DNA of 64,000 nt, taken from Microcoleus sp. FACHB-831 (lineage in GTDB: Bacteria > Cyanobacteriota > Cyanobacteriia > Cyanobacteriales > FACHB-T130). Below are positions 52,596-61,622 of the stretch, piece by piece. The stretch lies in assembly GCF_014695585.1 (NCBI RefSeq), contig NZ_JACJON010000068.1, positions 186,001 to 250,000 on the forward strand, written 5' to 3'. The notes beneath the pieces were generated by a model that saw only the letters and a program-made list of their open reading frames with translations, ran no database searches and was not told the DNA's origin. A program made the position numbers and the translations under genes. Within the stretch, counting starts at the first letter, position 1, and the number at the start of each line of letters is the position of its first letter.

Positions 52596-54317
52596 ATGCG
52601 ATCGCGAACAATTCGAGAAGGCTCCGTTGGGTTATTAATCTTACTAGGACTGGCCATGTTCGGTGGCCTAGTTATGTGGCTGCGCGGCGTTAGTGTCGGC
52701 AAGCGCAGCTACAAAATAGTAGCGGAATTTGCTAATGGTGGAGGCATGCAAGCCGGCGCCGTAGTTCGATATCGCGGCGTAGACGTTGGTAAAATTACCA
52801 CAATCGTTCCTAGTGCTAATGGTGTCGATGTAGGAATTGAAATTGCATCCACAGAGCTATTAATTCCCCGCGATGTCATAGTTGAAGCCAATCAGCAAGG
52901 TCTGATTGGCGCACCCTATATCGACATCAGACCGCAAAATCCTCTCCCGCCTGGGGTGGCGATCGCCAAACCCCTAGACCCCCAATGCAACCCCAACCTG
53001 ATCGTATGTAACAACGGGCGCGTACAAGGTCAAGTAGGAGTCAGTTTTGATGAACTGGTTCGCAGCACCGTCCGCGTAGTTAATCTCTACAGCGACCCTA
53101 CGTTTTATGCAAACATCAACGCCTTAGCAAAAAATGGTGCAGACGCCGCCGCTAACGTATCGCAACTCACCCGCGACCTCTCTGGTTTAAGTCGTTCGGT
53201 GCAACAAAATGTAGCCTCAATCTCGGTAGCAGCAAATTCAGTGACCGAGGCTGCTACTCAGACCTCGAATCAAGTCGGCGTGGCGGCAGATCAAATCAGT
53301 AAAACAGCTAATCGCTTCGGCGTGGCGGCAGATCAACTTAGTACCACAGCTAATCGATTTGGCAGTGCAGGAGATCAAATTTCTAATACTGCAAGACGAT
53401 TCGGCCAAACATCGAACCAGATCAATCTAGCCGCCAATAAATTCGGTCAAACAGCGGCTCAAATCAGCAACACCGCCGCTGGATTCGGCGCGATAGGAAA
53501 TGAAGTTAGTCTTACTGCAAGACAATATAGGTTATCAGCGCAGCAACTTAACCAACTCCTTACCAGCGTCAATGGTTTGGTGGTAGAGAACAGATCGAGT
53601 TTGGTAGGTACTTTGAGAAGTCTTAGCGAAACTAGCGACGTACTGCGTTCTACAGTAACAAGCCTGACACCTGCACTCAATCGGGTTAATTCAGGACAAC
53701 TGCTGCGTAATTTAGAAACACTCTCGGCTAATGCGTCGCAGGCGTCTGCTAATCTGCGGGACCTCTCGACAGCTTTGAGCGATCGCTCTACTGTTGTAAG
53801 TTTGCAAGCAACCCTTGACTCAGCGCGGGCAACTTTTGAAAATGCCCAGAAAATTACATCCGACTTGGACGAACTAACTGGCGATCCTGCTTTCCGAGAC
53901 AATCTCAAGAGCCTAGTCAACGGATTGGGTAAATTGGTATCTTCTACACAGCAGCTAGAGCAGGATGTTTATACTGCTTCAGCTCTAGAGCCAGCACGCA
54001 ACGTCATTATCACGCAATTTCCTACTAATCCTACTAACATCAAGTTGCTAAAGCCTGTAGAGGCAAATAAAAAAGCCGTTCCTGCAAGCGAATCTTTGCC
54101 TTTATTAAGCGAAACGCAAAAGCAGTCGATACCCTCACCTCAGCCTTTCCAAGCGCCAACTGATGAAAAGTTGCCTCAGCCTTTCCAAGCGCCAACTGAT
54201 GAAAAGTTGAGCGAAGCAGGCGAACAGTCTTTATCTGAGGAATCGACCGCAGTAAATGAGAAGCCTGCGTCTCAGGAATCGACTCAGCCAAAAGAAGATT
54301 CTGAAAGTAATAAATAG
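52596..54317 (+). CDS. MCE-domain (MlaD/TGD2-like) lipid-binding protein with long helical tail
   Basis: 573 residues. Start ATG with GAGG upstream. One N-terminal helix (GSVGLLILLGLAMFGGLVMWL), the MCE domain about 38-120 (GAVVRYRGVDVGKITTI, ANQQGLIGAPYIDI), then a long helical region. Six 14-residue repeats of the GVAADQISKTANRF kind at about 228-311 (42-bp units, 53277-53528) give an amphipathic rod, as in tunnel-forming MCE proteins. The C-terminus is Gln/Pro/Glu-rich with a perfect 36-bp tandem duplication at 54138-54209. It is probably anchored in the plasma membrane and ferries lipids toward the outer membrane or thylakoids with the ATPase at 51700. Confidence 0.92.
   Translation: MRSRTIREGSVGLLILLGLAMFGGLVMWLRGVSVGKRSYKIVAEFANGGGMQAGAVVRYRGVDVGKITTIVPSANGVDVGIEIASTELLIPRDVIVEANQQGLIGAPYIDIRPQNPLPPGVAIAKPLDPQCNPNLIVCNNGRVQGQVGVSFDELVRSTVRVVNLYSDPTFYANINALAKNGADAAANVSQLTRDLSGLSRSVQQNVASISVAANSVTEAATQTSNQVGVAADQISKTANRFGVAADQLSTTANRFGSAGDQISNTARRFGQTSNQINLAANKFGQTAAQISNTAAGFGAIGNEVSLTARQYRLSAQQLNQLLTSVNGLVVENRSSLVGTLRSLSETSDVLRSTVTSLTPALNRVNSGQLLRNLETLSANASQASANLRDLSTALSDRSTVVSLQATLDSARATFENAQKITSDLDELTGDPAFRDNLKSLVNGLGKLVSSTQQLEQDVYTASALEPARNVIITQFPTNPTNIKLLKPVEANKKAVPASESLPLLSETQKQSIPSPQPFQAPTDEKLPQPFQAPTDEKLSEAGEQSLSEESTAVNEKPASQESTQPKEDSESNK
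53277..53528 (+). repeat. Six 42-bp repeats in the MCE gene
   Basis: Units begin at 53277, 53319, 53361, 53403, 53445 and 53487. The first two are nearly identical at DNA level and the rest diverged. They encode 14-residue units with G at position 1 and F/Y at 14. Confidence 0.85.
54138..54209 (+). repeat. Perfect 36-bp tandem duplication near the 3' end of the MCE gene
   Basis: Two identical units starting CCTCAGCCTTTCCAAGC at 54138 and 54174, encoding PQPFQAPTDEKL twice. Perfect identity indicates a recent duplication. Confidence 0.9.
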
Positions 54318-54838
54318 TTTTTGTAGAAGCAAACTCGCTGGCATTGGATGGGCACAACTTTCTAATTTTTAAACTGGCTTTACACTAGGTCTAGCGGAAA
54401 CATTCCTGCGAAGGTAAATTGCCGCCAGACGGTAAGCGGCTATGGGAACTAAATCAGCCTGCGAATCAGGCTTTGTTTGCAGCAATGCAATTTTTAATCG
54501 CCAGGTATTTTGTCTAAGCGCGATCGCCGTTTGTTGGTAGCAATATTGATTGGTAACTGCCCGGTTTTGCCAGTTAAAACTTTATTTTATTGTTCTATAA
54601 GACGCCCAAAGTTTTGAAAGTCGCGCAACGGAGCATTGTCCGTTGCGCGTCTAACCACATACTTTTGAAGCGACGTATTTGGTTAGACAAATACAATTAC
54701 TATATTATGATGTTCCTTTGCATAACACAAGTAGTTTTACAAAAATTGATATAATTATTTTGAAAAAATCGGCTTATTAAAGGCGATTTTAAGACGAGAG
54801 AAAATTATCGCGCCGCCGCTACAAACTCAAAATTAGTT
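54318..54838. other. Intergenic region between the convergent MCE and DUF3288 genes
   Basis: About 520 bp. A strong hairpin lies at 54622-54649 (arms CGCGCAACGGA and TCCGTTGCGCG, 6-base loop), plus one GCGATCGC site near 54520. The rest is AT-rich without a recognisable gene. Confidence 0.6.
54622..54649. repeat. Intergenic palindrome CGCGCAACGGA...TCCGTTGCGCG
   Basis: 11-bp perfect arms with loop GCATTG. No T-tract directly after, so it is more like a dispersed palindrome than a terminator. Only one copy of this type is seen in the window. Confidence 0.6.
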
Positions 54839-55135
54839 TTAACTCCAGTCTTCTTCATCTTGTCGATTGCCTTTTGGTTTATAGGCTAGACGTTCTGCAT
54901 GGAGTTGGCGGGTTTTTACATAGAGTTCTTCTTCCGTTAACTTCCAGCGCTGGAGAACTTTATCCAAATCTGTTTGGATATCTCTAGCACCAGGGAAACC
55001 GCGATAGCGAACCTTGAGTCTAGCCAGTTCCGCCAAGTTGAAGTTCGTGGGTTCTGCTAGTAAGAGGTTATTAACAGTAGCGCGATCGCTCTTTTCTTGG
55101 GGATGCTGTTGGTCTTTGTGTTCTGATGGTGACAT
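54839..55135 (-). CDS. DUF3288 family protein
   Basis: 98 residues, the full family length. Conserved core: DQQHPQ, DRATVNNLLLAEPTNFNLAELARL, RYRGFPGARDIQTDLDKVLQRW and LTEEELYVKTRQLHAE. Cyanobacteria-specific, function unknown. An IS701-like element has inserted just upstream: its 5-bp target duplication ATAAC (55134-55138) includes two bases of the ATG, so only four native bases precede the start codon's A. The native leader now lies beyond 56183. The gene's expression is therefore doubtful, although its coding sequence is intact. Confidence 0.88.
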   Translation of the reverse strand: MSPSEHKDQQHPQEKSDRATVNNLLLAEPTNFNLAELARLKVRYRGFPGARDIQTDLDKVLQRWKLTEEELYVKTRQLHAERLAYKPKGNRQDEEDWS

Positions 55136-55138
55136 AAC

Positions 55139-56183
55139 CAGGAGTTACGCAGTTGAAGTGAAAATGCGGTAAAAGGAAGAAATGAATCCACCAAAATATA
55201 CCGCTATTGAATACATTAACTTTTTGATTGGGACGCAAAAGGCATATAGCTGTAGCGAAGCAGAGCGGGTTCAACCGACAACGGGGTCTGCGACAGCGCA
55301 CGATGCCATCAACCGTTTGCTGCATCGACTTGAACCAGACCCGAACGAGCTTTGGCAAGAGGCGCAAGCCTATGTGGGATTAGAGCAAGGCATTTTGGTG
55401 CTTGACGATACGATGCTCGATAAGTGGTATGCCAAACATATGGAGTTAGTCAGTCGGCAATGGTCAGGCAAGCATAAGCGAGTTGTCCAAGGGATCAACT
55501 TAACGAGTCTATTGTGGTCAGACGGGGATAAACACATACCTTGCGACTACCGAATCTACGAGAAGGGAGTAGATGGAGCAACTAAGAATGACCACTTTCG
55601 TGCCATGCTCACCACGGCGAAAGAGCGAGGTTTCCAGCCCAAGTGTGTTGCCTTCGATAGCTGGTTCAGTGCTTTAGCCAATCTCAAGTTGATTGCCAGC
55701 TATGGTTGGACGTGGCTGACTCGACTTAAGCGAAATCGGTTAGTGAACTCAGACCGGACAGGTAATCGACCTATCTGCCAAGTGGCTATTGCCGCCAGTG
55801 GAACCATCATTCATCTCAAAGGCTACGGCTTTATCCAGGTATTCAAGATCGTTGCCCCAGACGGTAACATTGACTACTGGGCAACCAATGACTTGAAGCT
55901 GAATGAGTTACAACGCTTGCAATGGGCTGAGTTTGAGTGGTCAATTGAGGAATACCATCGCGGCTTAAAGCAGTGCTGCGGAGTGGAAAAAGCCCAAGTG
56001 CGCTCCTCTCGTTCTCAACGAAACCATATTGGTTTAGCCATTCGCGCCTTCTTGCGCCTAGAGATCCACTGGTTTAATACTGGCATCAGTTGTTACGAGT
56101 CTAAACTCAGCATTGTTCGTGAGGCGGTGCGCTCGTACTTGGCTGCTCCCTGGTTGTCCTTCTCCCCAACTGCGTAACTCCTG
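55139..56183 (+). mobile_element. Complete IS701-like insertion sequence with 17-bp perfect terminal repeats and 5-bp target duplication
   Basis: Perfect inverted repeats CAGGAGTTACGCAGTTG (55139-55155) and its complement (56167-56183). Direct repeat ATAAC on both sides (55134-55138, 56184-56188). Length 1045 bp. The perfect ends and intact transposase suggest a recent insertion. It separated a DUF3288 gene from the MOSC gene, which without the element would be about 90 bp apart on the same strand. Confidence 0.9.
55182..56177 (+). CDS. IS701-like DDE transposase
   Basis: 331 residues in one frame. Likely catalytic residues: Asp in LVLDDTMLDK, Asp in VAFDSWFS and Glu in EWSIEEYHRGLKQ, the DDE arrangement of the IS4/IS701 clan. 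The stop codon TAA lies inside the right terminal repeat. The family assignment to IS701 is from memory of similar cyanobacterial proteins; the DDE character and the element ends are seen directly. Confidence 0.85.
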   Translation: MNPPKYTAIEYINFLIGTQKAYSCSEAERVQPTTGSATAHDAINRLLHRLEPDPNELWQEAQAYVGLEQGILVLDDTMLDKWYAKHMELVSRQWSGKHKRVVQGINLTSLLWSDGDKHIPCDYRIYEKGVDGATKNDHFRAMLTTAKERGFQPKCVAFDSWFSALANLKLIASYGWTWLTRLKRNRLVNSDRTGNRPICQVAIAASGTIIHLKGYGFIQVFKIVAPDGNIDYWATNDLKLNELQRLQWAEFEWSIEEYHRGLKQCCGVEKAQVRSSRSQRNHIGLAIRAFLRLEIHWFNTGISCYESKLSIVREAVRSYLAAPWLSFSPTA

Positions 56184-56226
56184 ATAACTAAAATATTAGC
56201 TGCAAATAAGGATAGTAAGGCGGGAA

Positions 56227-57027
56227 TTAGTAACCTAACTTGCTAACGCTCAAAATCTTCACTTCATCTTCTACCTGTAAAATTTTACCTGCTTCAGATT
56301 CGGGTATTCGCGTGTTAACACTTACCCTAAAAAAGTGATTGAAGCGAGAGACAGGCGCCCACGCAGGTAAATTTTGCTGGCGCGAGGTTGCAAAGATTTT
56401 TTGGAATTGGGGGTAAACATCTCCGGTTACAGAGTCTCGCGTCGGTACAATACAACGCTGACAAGGATTAATGCCGCAAAATAGCACATCTCCTATTTTA
56501 AAATCAACGATTTCATCTGATTGGGCAAATAATTGATCTTCCCAAAAAGGGGGGCTATCAGCAATTTCAAGATTAGTTCGCAAGCGCGCTCGCATCTCGT
56601 CGCCGCTAATATTAGAAAACCATGAAGCAACCGTTTCCACTGTCTCAACTCCGATAATAGTTGGGCCAGAAGAGTCGGTGTCGTCCGGAAAACCAACAAC
56701 TGGGTTTTCCCGCAATTTCACCGCAAAGCCAAAATAGTTACTCAGCCAAGCTTCTACCCCACCACGTTCCTCATCTATGGCAAAACCTTGTATTTCATCG
56801 CTTCCCTTTACCTGTAAAAAAACCGTTTTTAAACTAGCATCATAAGATGTCTTCAGCAAGTGAACTTTAGGGTTGCCCTTACCATTAACCAATCGGTCTT
56901 GTTCGTCAAAAATGGCATACTGCCGATCGTGCTGTAAAGCACCACTTTTGAGAATTGTTGCCCTAGATACGGCAACACCATTCAGAGATTTAATCGGATA
57001 AATAACGATGTTTTGTAAGAAAGGCAC
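56227..57027 (-). CDS. MOSC-domain protein (mARC/YcbX-like)
   Basis: 266 residues from a GTG at 57027; the open frame continues to a TTG at 57114 but the extra 29 residues lack family character. N-terminal beta-barrel starts IVIYPIKSLNGV; the MOSC part includes FRANL-like RLRTNLEI, FKIGDVLFCGINPCQRCIVPTRDSVTG, with Cys of NPCQRC as the expected molybdenum ligand. The family carries a sulphurated or pterin molybdenum cofactor and reduces N-hydroxylated compounds or acts in sulphur transfer. It and the DUF3288 gene may have formed one operon before the IS inserted. Confidence 0.87.
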   Translation of the reverse strand: MPFLQNIVIYPIKSLNGVAVSRATILKSGALQHDRQYAIFDEQDRLVNGKGNPKVHLLKTSYDASLKTVFLQVKGSDEIQGFAIDEERGGVEAWLSNYFGFAVKLRENPVVGFPDDTDSSGPTIIGVETVETVASWFSNISGDEMRARLRTNLEIADSPPFWEDQLFAQSDEIVDFKIGDVLFCGINPCQRCIVPTRDSVTGDVYPQFQKIFATSRQQNLPAWAPVSRFNHFFRVSVNTRIPESEAGKILQVEDEVKILSVSKLGY

Positions 57028-57117
57028 GACCGATAACTGGAGAAAATTCAGTCTTAAATATATCACCGAATCCGCCAACCTATGAGACGCACGAGATAGT
57101 GCCGAGGAGGACAAGCA

Positions 57118-57693
57118 ATGCTAACAACTATAGAAGTGCGCTGGTTTTATCGCGGCACAATACCAAAAGAGGTTAAAAACTGGTTCGGGCAAGATATTCT
57201 TGGCAAACATCCATCGCCACCAGAAGAAAGGGAAGACTGGTATTTATACTCGCCTTGGTGCGATCGCCTGGGCATCAAAATGCGCGGGGGAAATCTCGAA
57301 ATTAAGTGGCGGCTGGCAGAATTAGGCGTACAGCGTTTTGGCGACGGGTTGGAGGGTAAAACAGAGAAATGGTTGAAGTGGATTAGTGAAAAGCCCAAAA
57401 ACAACAAAATAATACCAGCAAATGTTGGGGGAAAGGCGTTATGGATTGGCGTTAGAAAAGAGCGAAGCCAGCGTAAGTATGAAGGCTGTACGATGGAACT
57501 AACAAAGCTAATCGTACAGAACGAAGCTTGGTGGAGTTTGGCATTTGAAGCCTCTGGTGAAGAAGCCCAAGAAATGAATAATCTTCAGGCGATCGCCTCA
57601 GAGATATTCAAGAATTATCCAGGTATGGCGTTACAAATTCATGATTCTTTTGGTTATCCTAAGTGGCTCTCTTTAACCGTCGGGGAGAATTAG
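57118..57693 (+). CDS. Conserved cyanobacterial hypothetical protein
   Basis: 191 residues, preceded by a strong ribosome binding site (GAGGAGG at 57104-57110, 7 bases before the ATG). N-terminus TIEVRWFYRGTIPKEVKNWF and the central KMRGGNLEIKWR hint at a CYTH-like beta barrel, but the ExExK motif is not evident, so no function is claimed. No signal peptide or membrane helix. Divergent from the MOSC gene. Confidence 0.75.
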   Translation: MLTTIEVRWFYRGTIPKEVKNWFGQDILGKHPSPPEEREDWYLYSPWCDRLGIKMRGGNLEIKWRLAELGVQRFGDGLEGKTEKWLKWISEKPKNNKIIPANVGGKALWIGVRKERSQRKYEGCTMELTKLIVQNEAWWSLAFEASGEEAQEMNNLQAIASEIFKNYPGMALQIHDSFGYPKWLSLTVGEN

Positions 57694-57744
57694 GATTAAT
57701 CATAGCGATCGCCAGTCCAATACTTACCCTGATTTACAGCAATA

Positions 57745-58452
57745 TTAACTACCTTCATCTTCAAACTTATATCCAACACCGATAACTGTCTTAATAAACG
57801 TAGGATTAGCCGGATCTGGTTCAATTTTTTTCCGCAAGCGAGCAACATGAGTATCTACAACCCGCTCATCGCCAAAAAAGTCGTCACCCCAAAGTTTATC
57901 AATCAATTGAGTCCGATTCCAAACGCGACCCGGATAACTCACAAATGTCGTTAACAAATTAAATTCTAACGTCGTCAAGTCTAGAGTTTCTTCATCCTTT
58001 GCATCCATATAGCGAGAAGCAGTATGCCGCTCCACATCAACTGTAAAATGATGGGTGCGGTAGACGTTTTGTTGCCCTGTTTGACGCATACTGCGGCGCA
58101 ATAAGGCTCGAACTCTAGCCACCAATTCTCTGGGACTAAAAGGTTTAACTAAATAATCATCCGCGCCAGTTGATAAACCGATAACGCGATCTATTTCCTC
58201 GCCTCTAGCAGTTAGCATCAAAATATACGGATCTTTCGTACCTGGTTTTTGTCTTATCCGGGCGCACACTTCCAATCCATCAAGTCCAGGTAGCATCAAG
58301 TCGAGAACAATCAAATCTGGTTGTTGTTCCCGGAAAACCTGCAACGCGCTTAAACCATCCGAGCAAATGCGACAGTAAAATCCTTCTTTTTCTAAAGCAA
58401 GCTGGATGAGTCGGGCAATTTCAGGTTCATCTTCAACAATCAAAATATCCAT
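57745..58452 (-). CDS. OmpR/PhoB-family response regulator
   Basis: 235 residues. Receiver at 1-120 with acidic pair LIVEDEPE, phosphoacceptor in LIVLDLMLPGLDG, Thr in MLTARGEE and Lys in LVKPFSP. Winged helix at about 135-230 with LDLTTLEFNLL, VWNRTQLIDKLWG, the recognition helix ERVVDTHVARLRKKIE and the wing FIKTVIGVGYKF. It binds direct-repeat operators as a dimer and activates or represses transcription. The cognate kinase is not adjacent. The downstream-facing neighbour at 58521 is a small membrane protein on the same strand. Confidence 0.93.
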   Translation of the reverse strand: MDILIVEDEPEIARLIQLALEKEGFYCRICSDGLSALQVFREQQPDLIVLDLMLPGLDGLEVCARIRQKPGTKDPYILMLTARGEEIDRVIGLSTGADDYLVKPFSPRELVARVRALLRRSMRQTGQQNVYRTHHFTVDVERHTASRYMDAKDEETLDLTTLEFNLLTTFVSYPGRVWNRTQLIDKLWGDDFFGDERVVDTHVARLRKKIEPDPANPTFIKTVIGVGYKFEDEGS

Positions 58453-58520
58453 CTTAAAAAGTATTCATTAGATTAAAGGGCAGCCAAAGCTGCAAAAAAA
58501 GAAAAAAATAATTTTTGCCT

Positions 58521-59030
58521 TTAGAGCCTTCGTCTAACGGCTGACGCTTCGCGCTTTTTACTTTTGTCTTCTTCTTTTGGTCGCATAGCTTCTCTACCCA
58601 AAATCATCATCCCAGTAACACCCAAGCAAACAAACCAGATGTATTCATGCCAATAGTGCCGCATTTGGTTGTTTAAACTTAGTTCTGGGTGCAGCGTAGA
58701 AAGGTAAAGTAATAACAAAACAATCAACAACGCGCCGAAACCGACAAAAGATAGACCTACTAAAATTCGGGCGGGTTGCAGTTCGCGATCGCCAATTTCA
58801 TCTAAGTCAATCTCTGCCAATTCGTTGAGAGATTCTTCCGCTACATCTGAGGCATTTTCCAAGTTGTTAGCCACAATTGGCGGTAAAATTGGCGCTATAA
58901 TTTCTACAGTTTGGCGTCGCAGCAATGCTTCAGTATCCCGGAGTAATTTTAAGGGAGAACGCTCTGCTGGTGAGGCAAATTCACTTGCTTCGGGTATCGG
59001 GTTAGAGTTGACTTCTGGTTCCAAATCCAT
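58521..59030 (-). CDS. Hypothetical membrane protein with two helices
   Basis: 169 residues. The first ~85 are acidic and probably disordered or coiled (LLRDTEALLRRQTVEI, VAEESLNELAEIDLDE). Two hydrophobic segments follow (ILVGLSFVGFGALLIVLLLLYL and YIWFVCLGVTGMMIL), then a basic tail. No family recognised. It lies 68 bp upstream of the response regulator on the same strand and might be co-transcribed. Confidence 0.7.
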   Translation of the reverse strand: MDLEPEVNSNPIPEASEFASPAERSPLKLLRDTEALLRRQTVEIIAPILPPIVANNLENASDVAEESLNELAEIDLDEIGDRELQPARILVGLSFVGFGALLIVLLLLYLSTLHPELSLNNQMRHYWHEYIWFVCLGVTGMMILGREAMRPKEEDKSKKREASAVRRRL

Positions 59031-59382
59031 AGTTTAGTTTGAGATTCCAGTACTTAATCCTTAAGATAACCCACGTAGAGTGCATACTTTAGACTTCTTC
59101 GCGTCAAAAATCGCCCAGTGGGGTGAAACAACTAGAGTCGCGCGATCGCCAGCGCCAATCCTATTTTAAAAACACCCTCCTCCATCTTAATTTGCTTGTA
59201 ACTCATCAAAGGGGTCTATTATGCCAAATTTTGTCGTTGATACTTCCCATAGTTCAAGCGTGTTGTCGATCAATACAAAGGCGCTGGCATATTGATATAC
59301 TGACTACCTATAGCAAACTCAACTCAGGCCAGTTAGCCCTACCCAGGCTATCGGATTGGGATAAAGTATTAAGAGATTTTAG
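59031..59382. other. Divergent intergenic region
   Basis: About 350 bp between the membrane protein and the HD gene. An open frame at 59123-59446 runs into the HD gene out of frame and shows no coding signature. No repeats or hairpins seen. Confidence 0.55.
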
Positions 59383-59985
59383 ATGCAAAATAACAGACTT
59401 GAGCGACAATTACAATTTATTCTTGAAATCGATAAACTTAAGTTGATTTTGCGCCAAACTCTGCTAACAGATGGCTCGCGTCGGGAAAATAGTGCCGAAC
59501 ATTCTTGGCATTTAGCAATGATGGCTATTTTACTAGCCGAGTATGCACCTACGCAGATTGATGTGTTGCGGGTAATCAAAATGTTATTGGTTCACGATTT
59601 AGTAGAAATTGATGCGGGTGACACTTTCTGCTATGACGTGCAGAGCAACGAAAATAAAGCAATGCGCGAAGCAGAAGCTGCTAACAGGCTATTTGGATTG
59701 CTACCAGAAGATCAAGGAGTTGAATTAAGAAATCTCTGGGAAGAATTTGAGGCTCAAGAGACTGGGGAAGCGAGATTTGCAACAGCACTAGATCGCTTGC
59801 AGCCATTTTTACACAACCAGCACACAAAAGGTGGAACTTGGCAAATTCACGGCATTACTCGCGAGCAAGTGCAGCGTCGCATGCAACCAATTGAGGAAGG
59901 TGCGCCCCTCATTTGGCCTTTTGTGCAAAAGGTAATGGAGGATTGTGTTGAAGCTGGCTACCTTAGAGCTAATACAGAAACTTAA
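59383..59985 (+). CDS. HD-domain phosphohydrolase (YfbR/HDDC2-like 5'-nucleotidase)
   Basis: 200 residues. HD motif residues: RRENSAEHSWHLAMMA (first His pair) and LLVHDLVEIDAGDTF (His-Asp), with a later Asp in ATALDRLQPFLHN. This spacing is the HD_3 pattern of metal-dependent 5'-deoxynucleotidases acting on nucleoside monophosphates. Soluble. Followed by a hairpin at 60132-60171 with a T-rich tail. The exact substrate is inferred from the family. Confidence 0.88.
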   Translation: MQNNRLERQLQFILEIDKLKLILRQTLLTDGSRRENSAEHSWHLAMMAILLAEYAPTQIDVLRVIKMLLVHDLVEIDAGDTFCYDVQSNENKAMREAEAANRLFGLLPEDQGVELRNLWEEFEAQETGEARFATALDRLQPFLHNQHTKGGTWQIHGITREQVQRRMQPIEEGAPLIWPFVQKVMEDCVEAGYLRANTET

Positions 59986-60131
59986 AGAGCGTAGCTGCGG
60001 TAATTAAAAAGTATAAGTTATTAACTTTAAACTTGTTTAATCATATTTGGGGATAGCTTTTATAGCAGAAATTATGGGAGCGATCGCGCTACTAACCCAA
60101 GTACAATTTAAGCCATATTTATGAATACGTT

Positions 60132-60178
60132 GGACGCTGCCCGCCATAAAATTAATTGATAGGCAGCGTCCTATTTTT
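60132..60178 (+). terminator. Terminator downstream of HD gene
   Basis: Arms GGACGCTGCC (60132-60141) and GGCAGCGTCC (60162-60171) with a 20-base loop, followed by TATTTTTATT. Lies just beyond the end of the convergent SH3b gene. Confidence 0.65.
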
Positions 60179-60179
60179 A

Positions 60180-60662
60180 TTACTGCAAACAATCGGGTTG
60201 CCGGATCGAGCGACCTTGGATGACACCATTGAGCTGGGGTACAACAGCCCAATCGCGGATATAATTCATCGGTTCTGGTATTGTTGTACCATTTGGTACG
60301 CGAACGATGATTTTTCCATTGGGTTTTTCGAGAACATTTACAAAGCTGTCGTCTGGATCGAAAACGACGTAATCTACATTTTGAGTCAGTCGAGAGCTAT
60401 CCATCCAACCTCTGCTTCCCGATGTTCCTACTTTAACCGGAAGCCATCCATTACTCTCCGCTCCGGTAGACGTTACCTGACTTCCGTTGCGAAGCGCCCT
60501 AACAATACGCCCATTAGGGTTAGCACGAAGATTTACGGAATTATCTTGTAAATCTCGAACCGTGTAATTGTTACAGACCTCTGCCTTTACTGGCGATAAA
60601 AAAGTTAGGTTAACAACTATAAAACCACCAGTAAGTGTTGTTAGCTTTATAAATTGCTTCAT
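60180..60662 (-). CDS. Secreted SH3b-domain protein
   Basis: 160 residues. Signal peptide LTTLTGGFIVVNLTFLSPVKA. Two SH3-like units: about 25-90 (VNLRANPNGRIVRALRNGSQVTS, SNGWLPVKV, GSRGWMDS) and about 95-160 (VNVLEKPNGKIIVRVPNGTTI). Such proteins bind peptidoglycan peptides or act as periplasmic adaptors. No catalytic domain. Function inferred only from fold. Confidence 0.8.
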   Translation of the reverse strand: MKQFIKLTTLTGGFIVVNLTFLSPVKAEVCNNYTVRDLQDNSVNLRANPNGRIVRALRNGSQVTSTGAESNGWLPVKVGTSGSRGWMDSSRLTQNVDYVVFDPDDSFVNVLEKPNGKIIVRVPNGTTIPEPMNYIRDWAVVPQLNGVIQGRSIRQPDCLQ

Positions 60663-60690
60663 TTCCAGAGCCTAAATTATACAAATGGTT

Positions 60691-61596
60691 TTACAAGCCC
60701 AATTTTTCCAAAACAGGTTTGGTTGAGACAATATGCTTGTCTAACCCCAATTCTTTTGGACTAATTCCCAATGCTAGAGCAACTAGCTGCGGTAGATGCA
60801 GCACGGGCAAACCCAACTTGCGCCCGATTACTTTCTCTACCTCTGGCTGACGGGAATCCAAATTCAGATGGCACAACGGGCAGGGCGTAATCATACAATC
60901 AGCACCCGCGTCAATGGCTTCCTGAATATGTGCCCCCGCCATCTTAAAAGACTGGTCTGGCGCATAACTAGAAAGAGGCCAACCACAACACTGAGTCCGC
61001 CCTCGATAATAAATTGGCGCTGCCCCAATTGTCCGGAACACATTTTCCATCGATTCTGGGTTGTAGGGGTCGTCAAAAGGGATAGACGTTTGGGCACGCA
61101 GGAGATAGCAGCCATAAAACGCCGCACACTTCAACCCAGAAAGCTTACGGGTGACGCGGTTTTGTAACTCTTCTAATCCGTAATCTCCTACCAACGCCCA
61201 AAGCAGGTGTTTGACTTCGGTACTGCCGCGATAAGGCGAACAGCCTTCTTTTTTCAATAAGCCATTAACTTGTTCGAGGTAAGCTGGATTGTTCTCCTGA
61301 GATTCTTTCAGGCGCTCATCCACATGACCAATAACGCCTTGACAGGTACTGCAATGGGTGAGGAGAGGCAAATTAAGTTCTTCAGCCAGGGCGATATTCC
61401 GGGCGTTGACGGTATCTTCCAGCAGTTGGGAATCTTCTTTAAAAGTGCCGGAACCGCAACAGGAGGCTTTTTTTAGCTCGACGAGATCGATTCCTAAAGC
61501 CTTGGTGAGAGCAGCAGTAGACTGGTAAAGCTCCCGGCAGGCTCCTTGAGCGACGCAACCGGGAAAATAAGCATATCTAAGGGTCTGGGATGGCAT
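60691..61596 (-). CDS. HdrB-like CCG-domain iron-sulphur protein (type-E SDH / heterodisulfide reductase B family)
   Basis: 301 residues with two CCG domains. First: [19 protein letters not shown] and [12 protein letters not shown]. Second: [18 protein letters not shown] and [12 protein letters not shown]. These Cys sets hold the non-cubane 4Fe-4S clusters of HdrB. Cyanobacteria lack methanogenic heterodisulfide, and such proteins have been linked to the membrane-anchor role of non-classical succinate dehydrogenase (SdhC/E type). That role is an inference here; sdhA and sdhB are not in the window. It has no membrane helix. Confidence 0.88.
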   Translation of the reverse strand: MPSQTLRYAYFPGCVAQGACRELYQSTAALTKALGIDLVELKKASCCGSGTFKEDSQLLEDTVNARNIALAEELNLPLLTHCSTCQGVIGHVDERLKESQENNPAYLEQVNGLLKKEGCSPYRGSTEVKHLLWALVGDYGLEELQNRVTRKLSGLKCAAFYGCYLLRAQTSIPFDDPYNPESMENVFRTIGAAPIYYRGRTQCCGWPLSSYAPDQSFKMAGAHIQEAIDAGADCMITPCPLCHLNLDSRQPEVEKVIGRKLGLPVLHLPQLVALALGISPKELGLDKHIVSTKPVLEKLGL

Positions 61597-61622
61597 ATTG
61601 GGGACAGGCGATTGGGGATCGG

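Noticed and set aside
59123-59446. Open frame of 107 codons before the HD gene
   Set aside because: It overlaps the HD gene start in another frame and lacks a ribosome binding site or recognisable motif.
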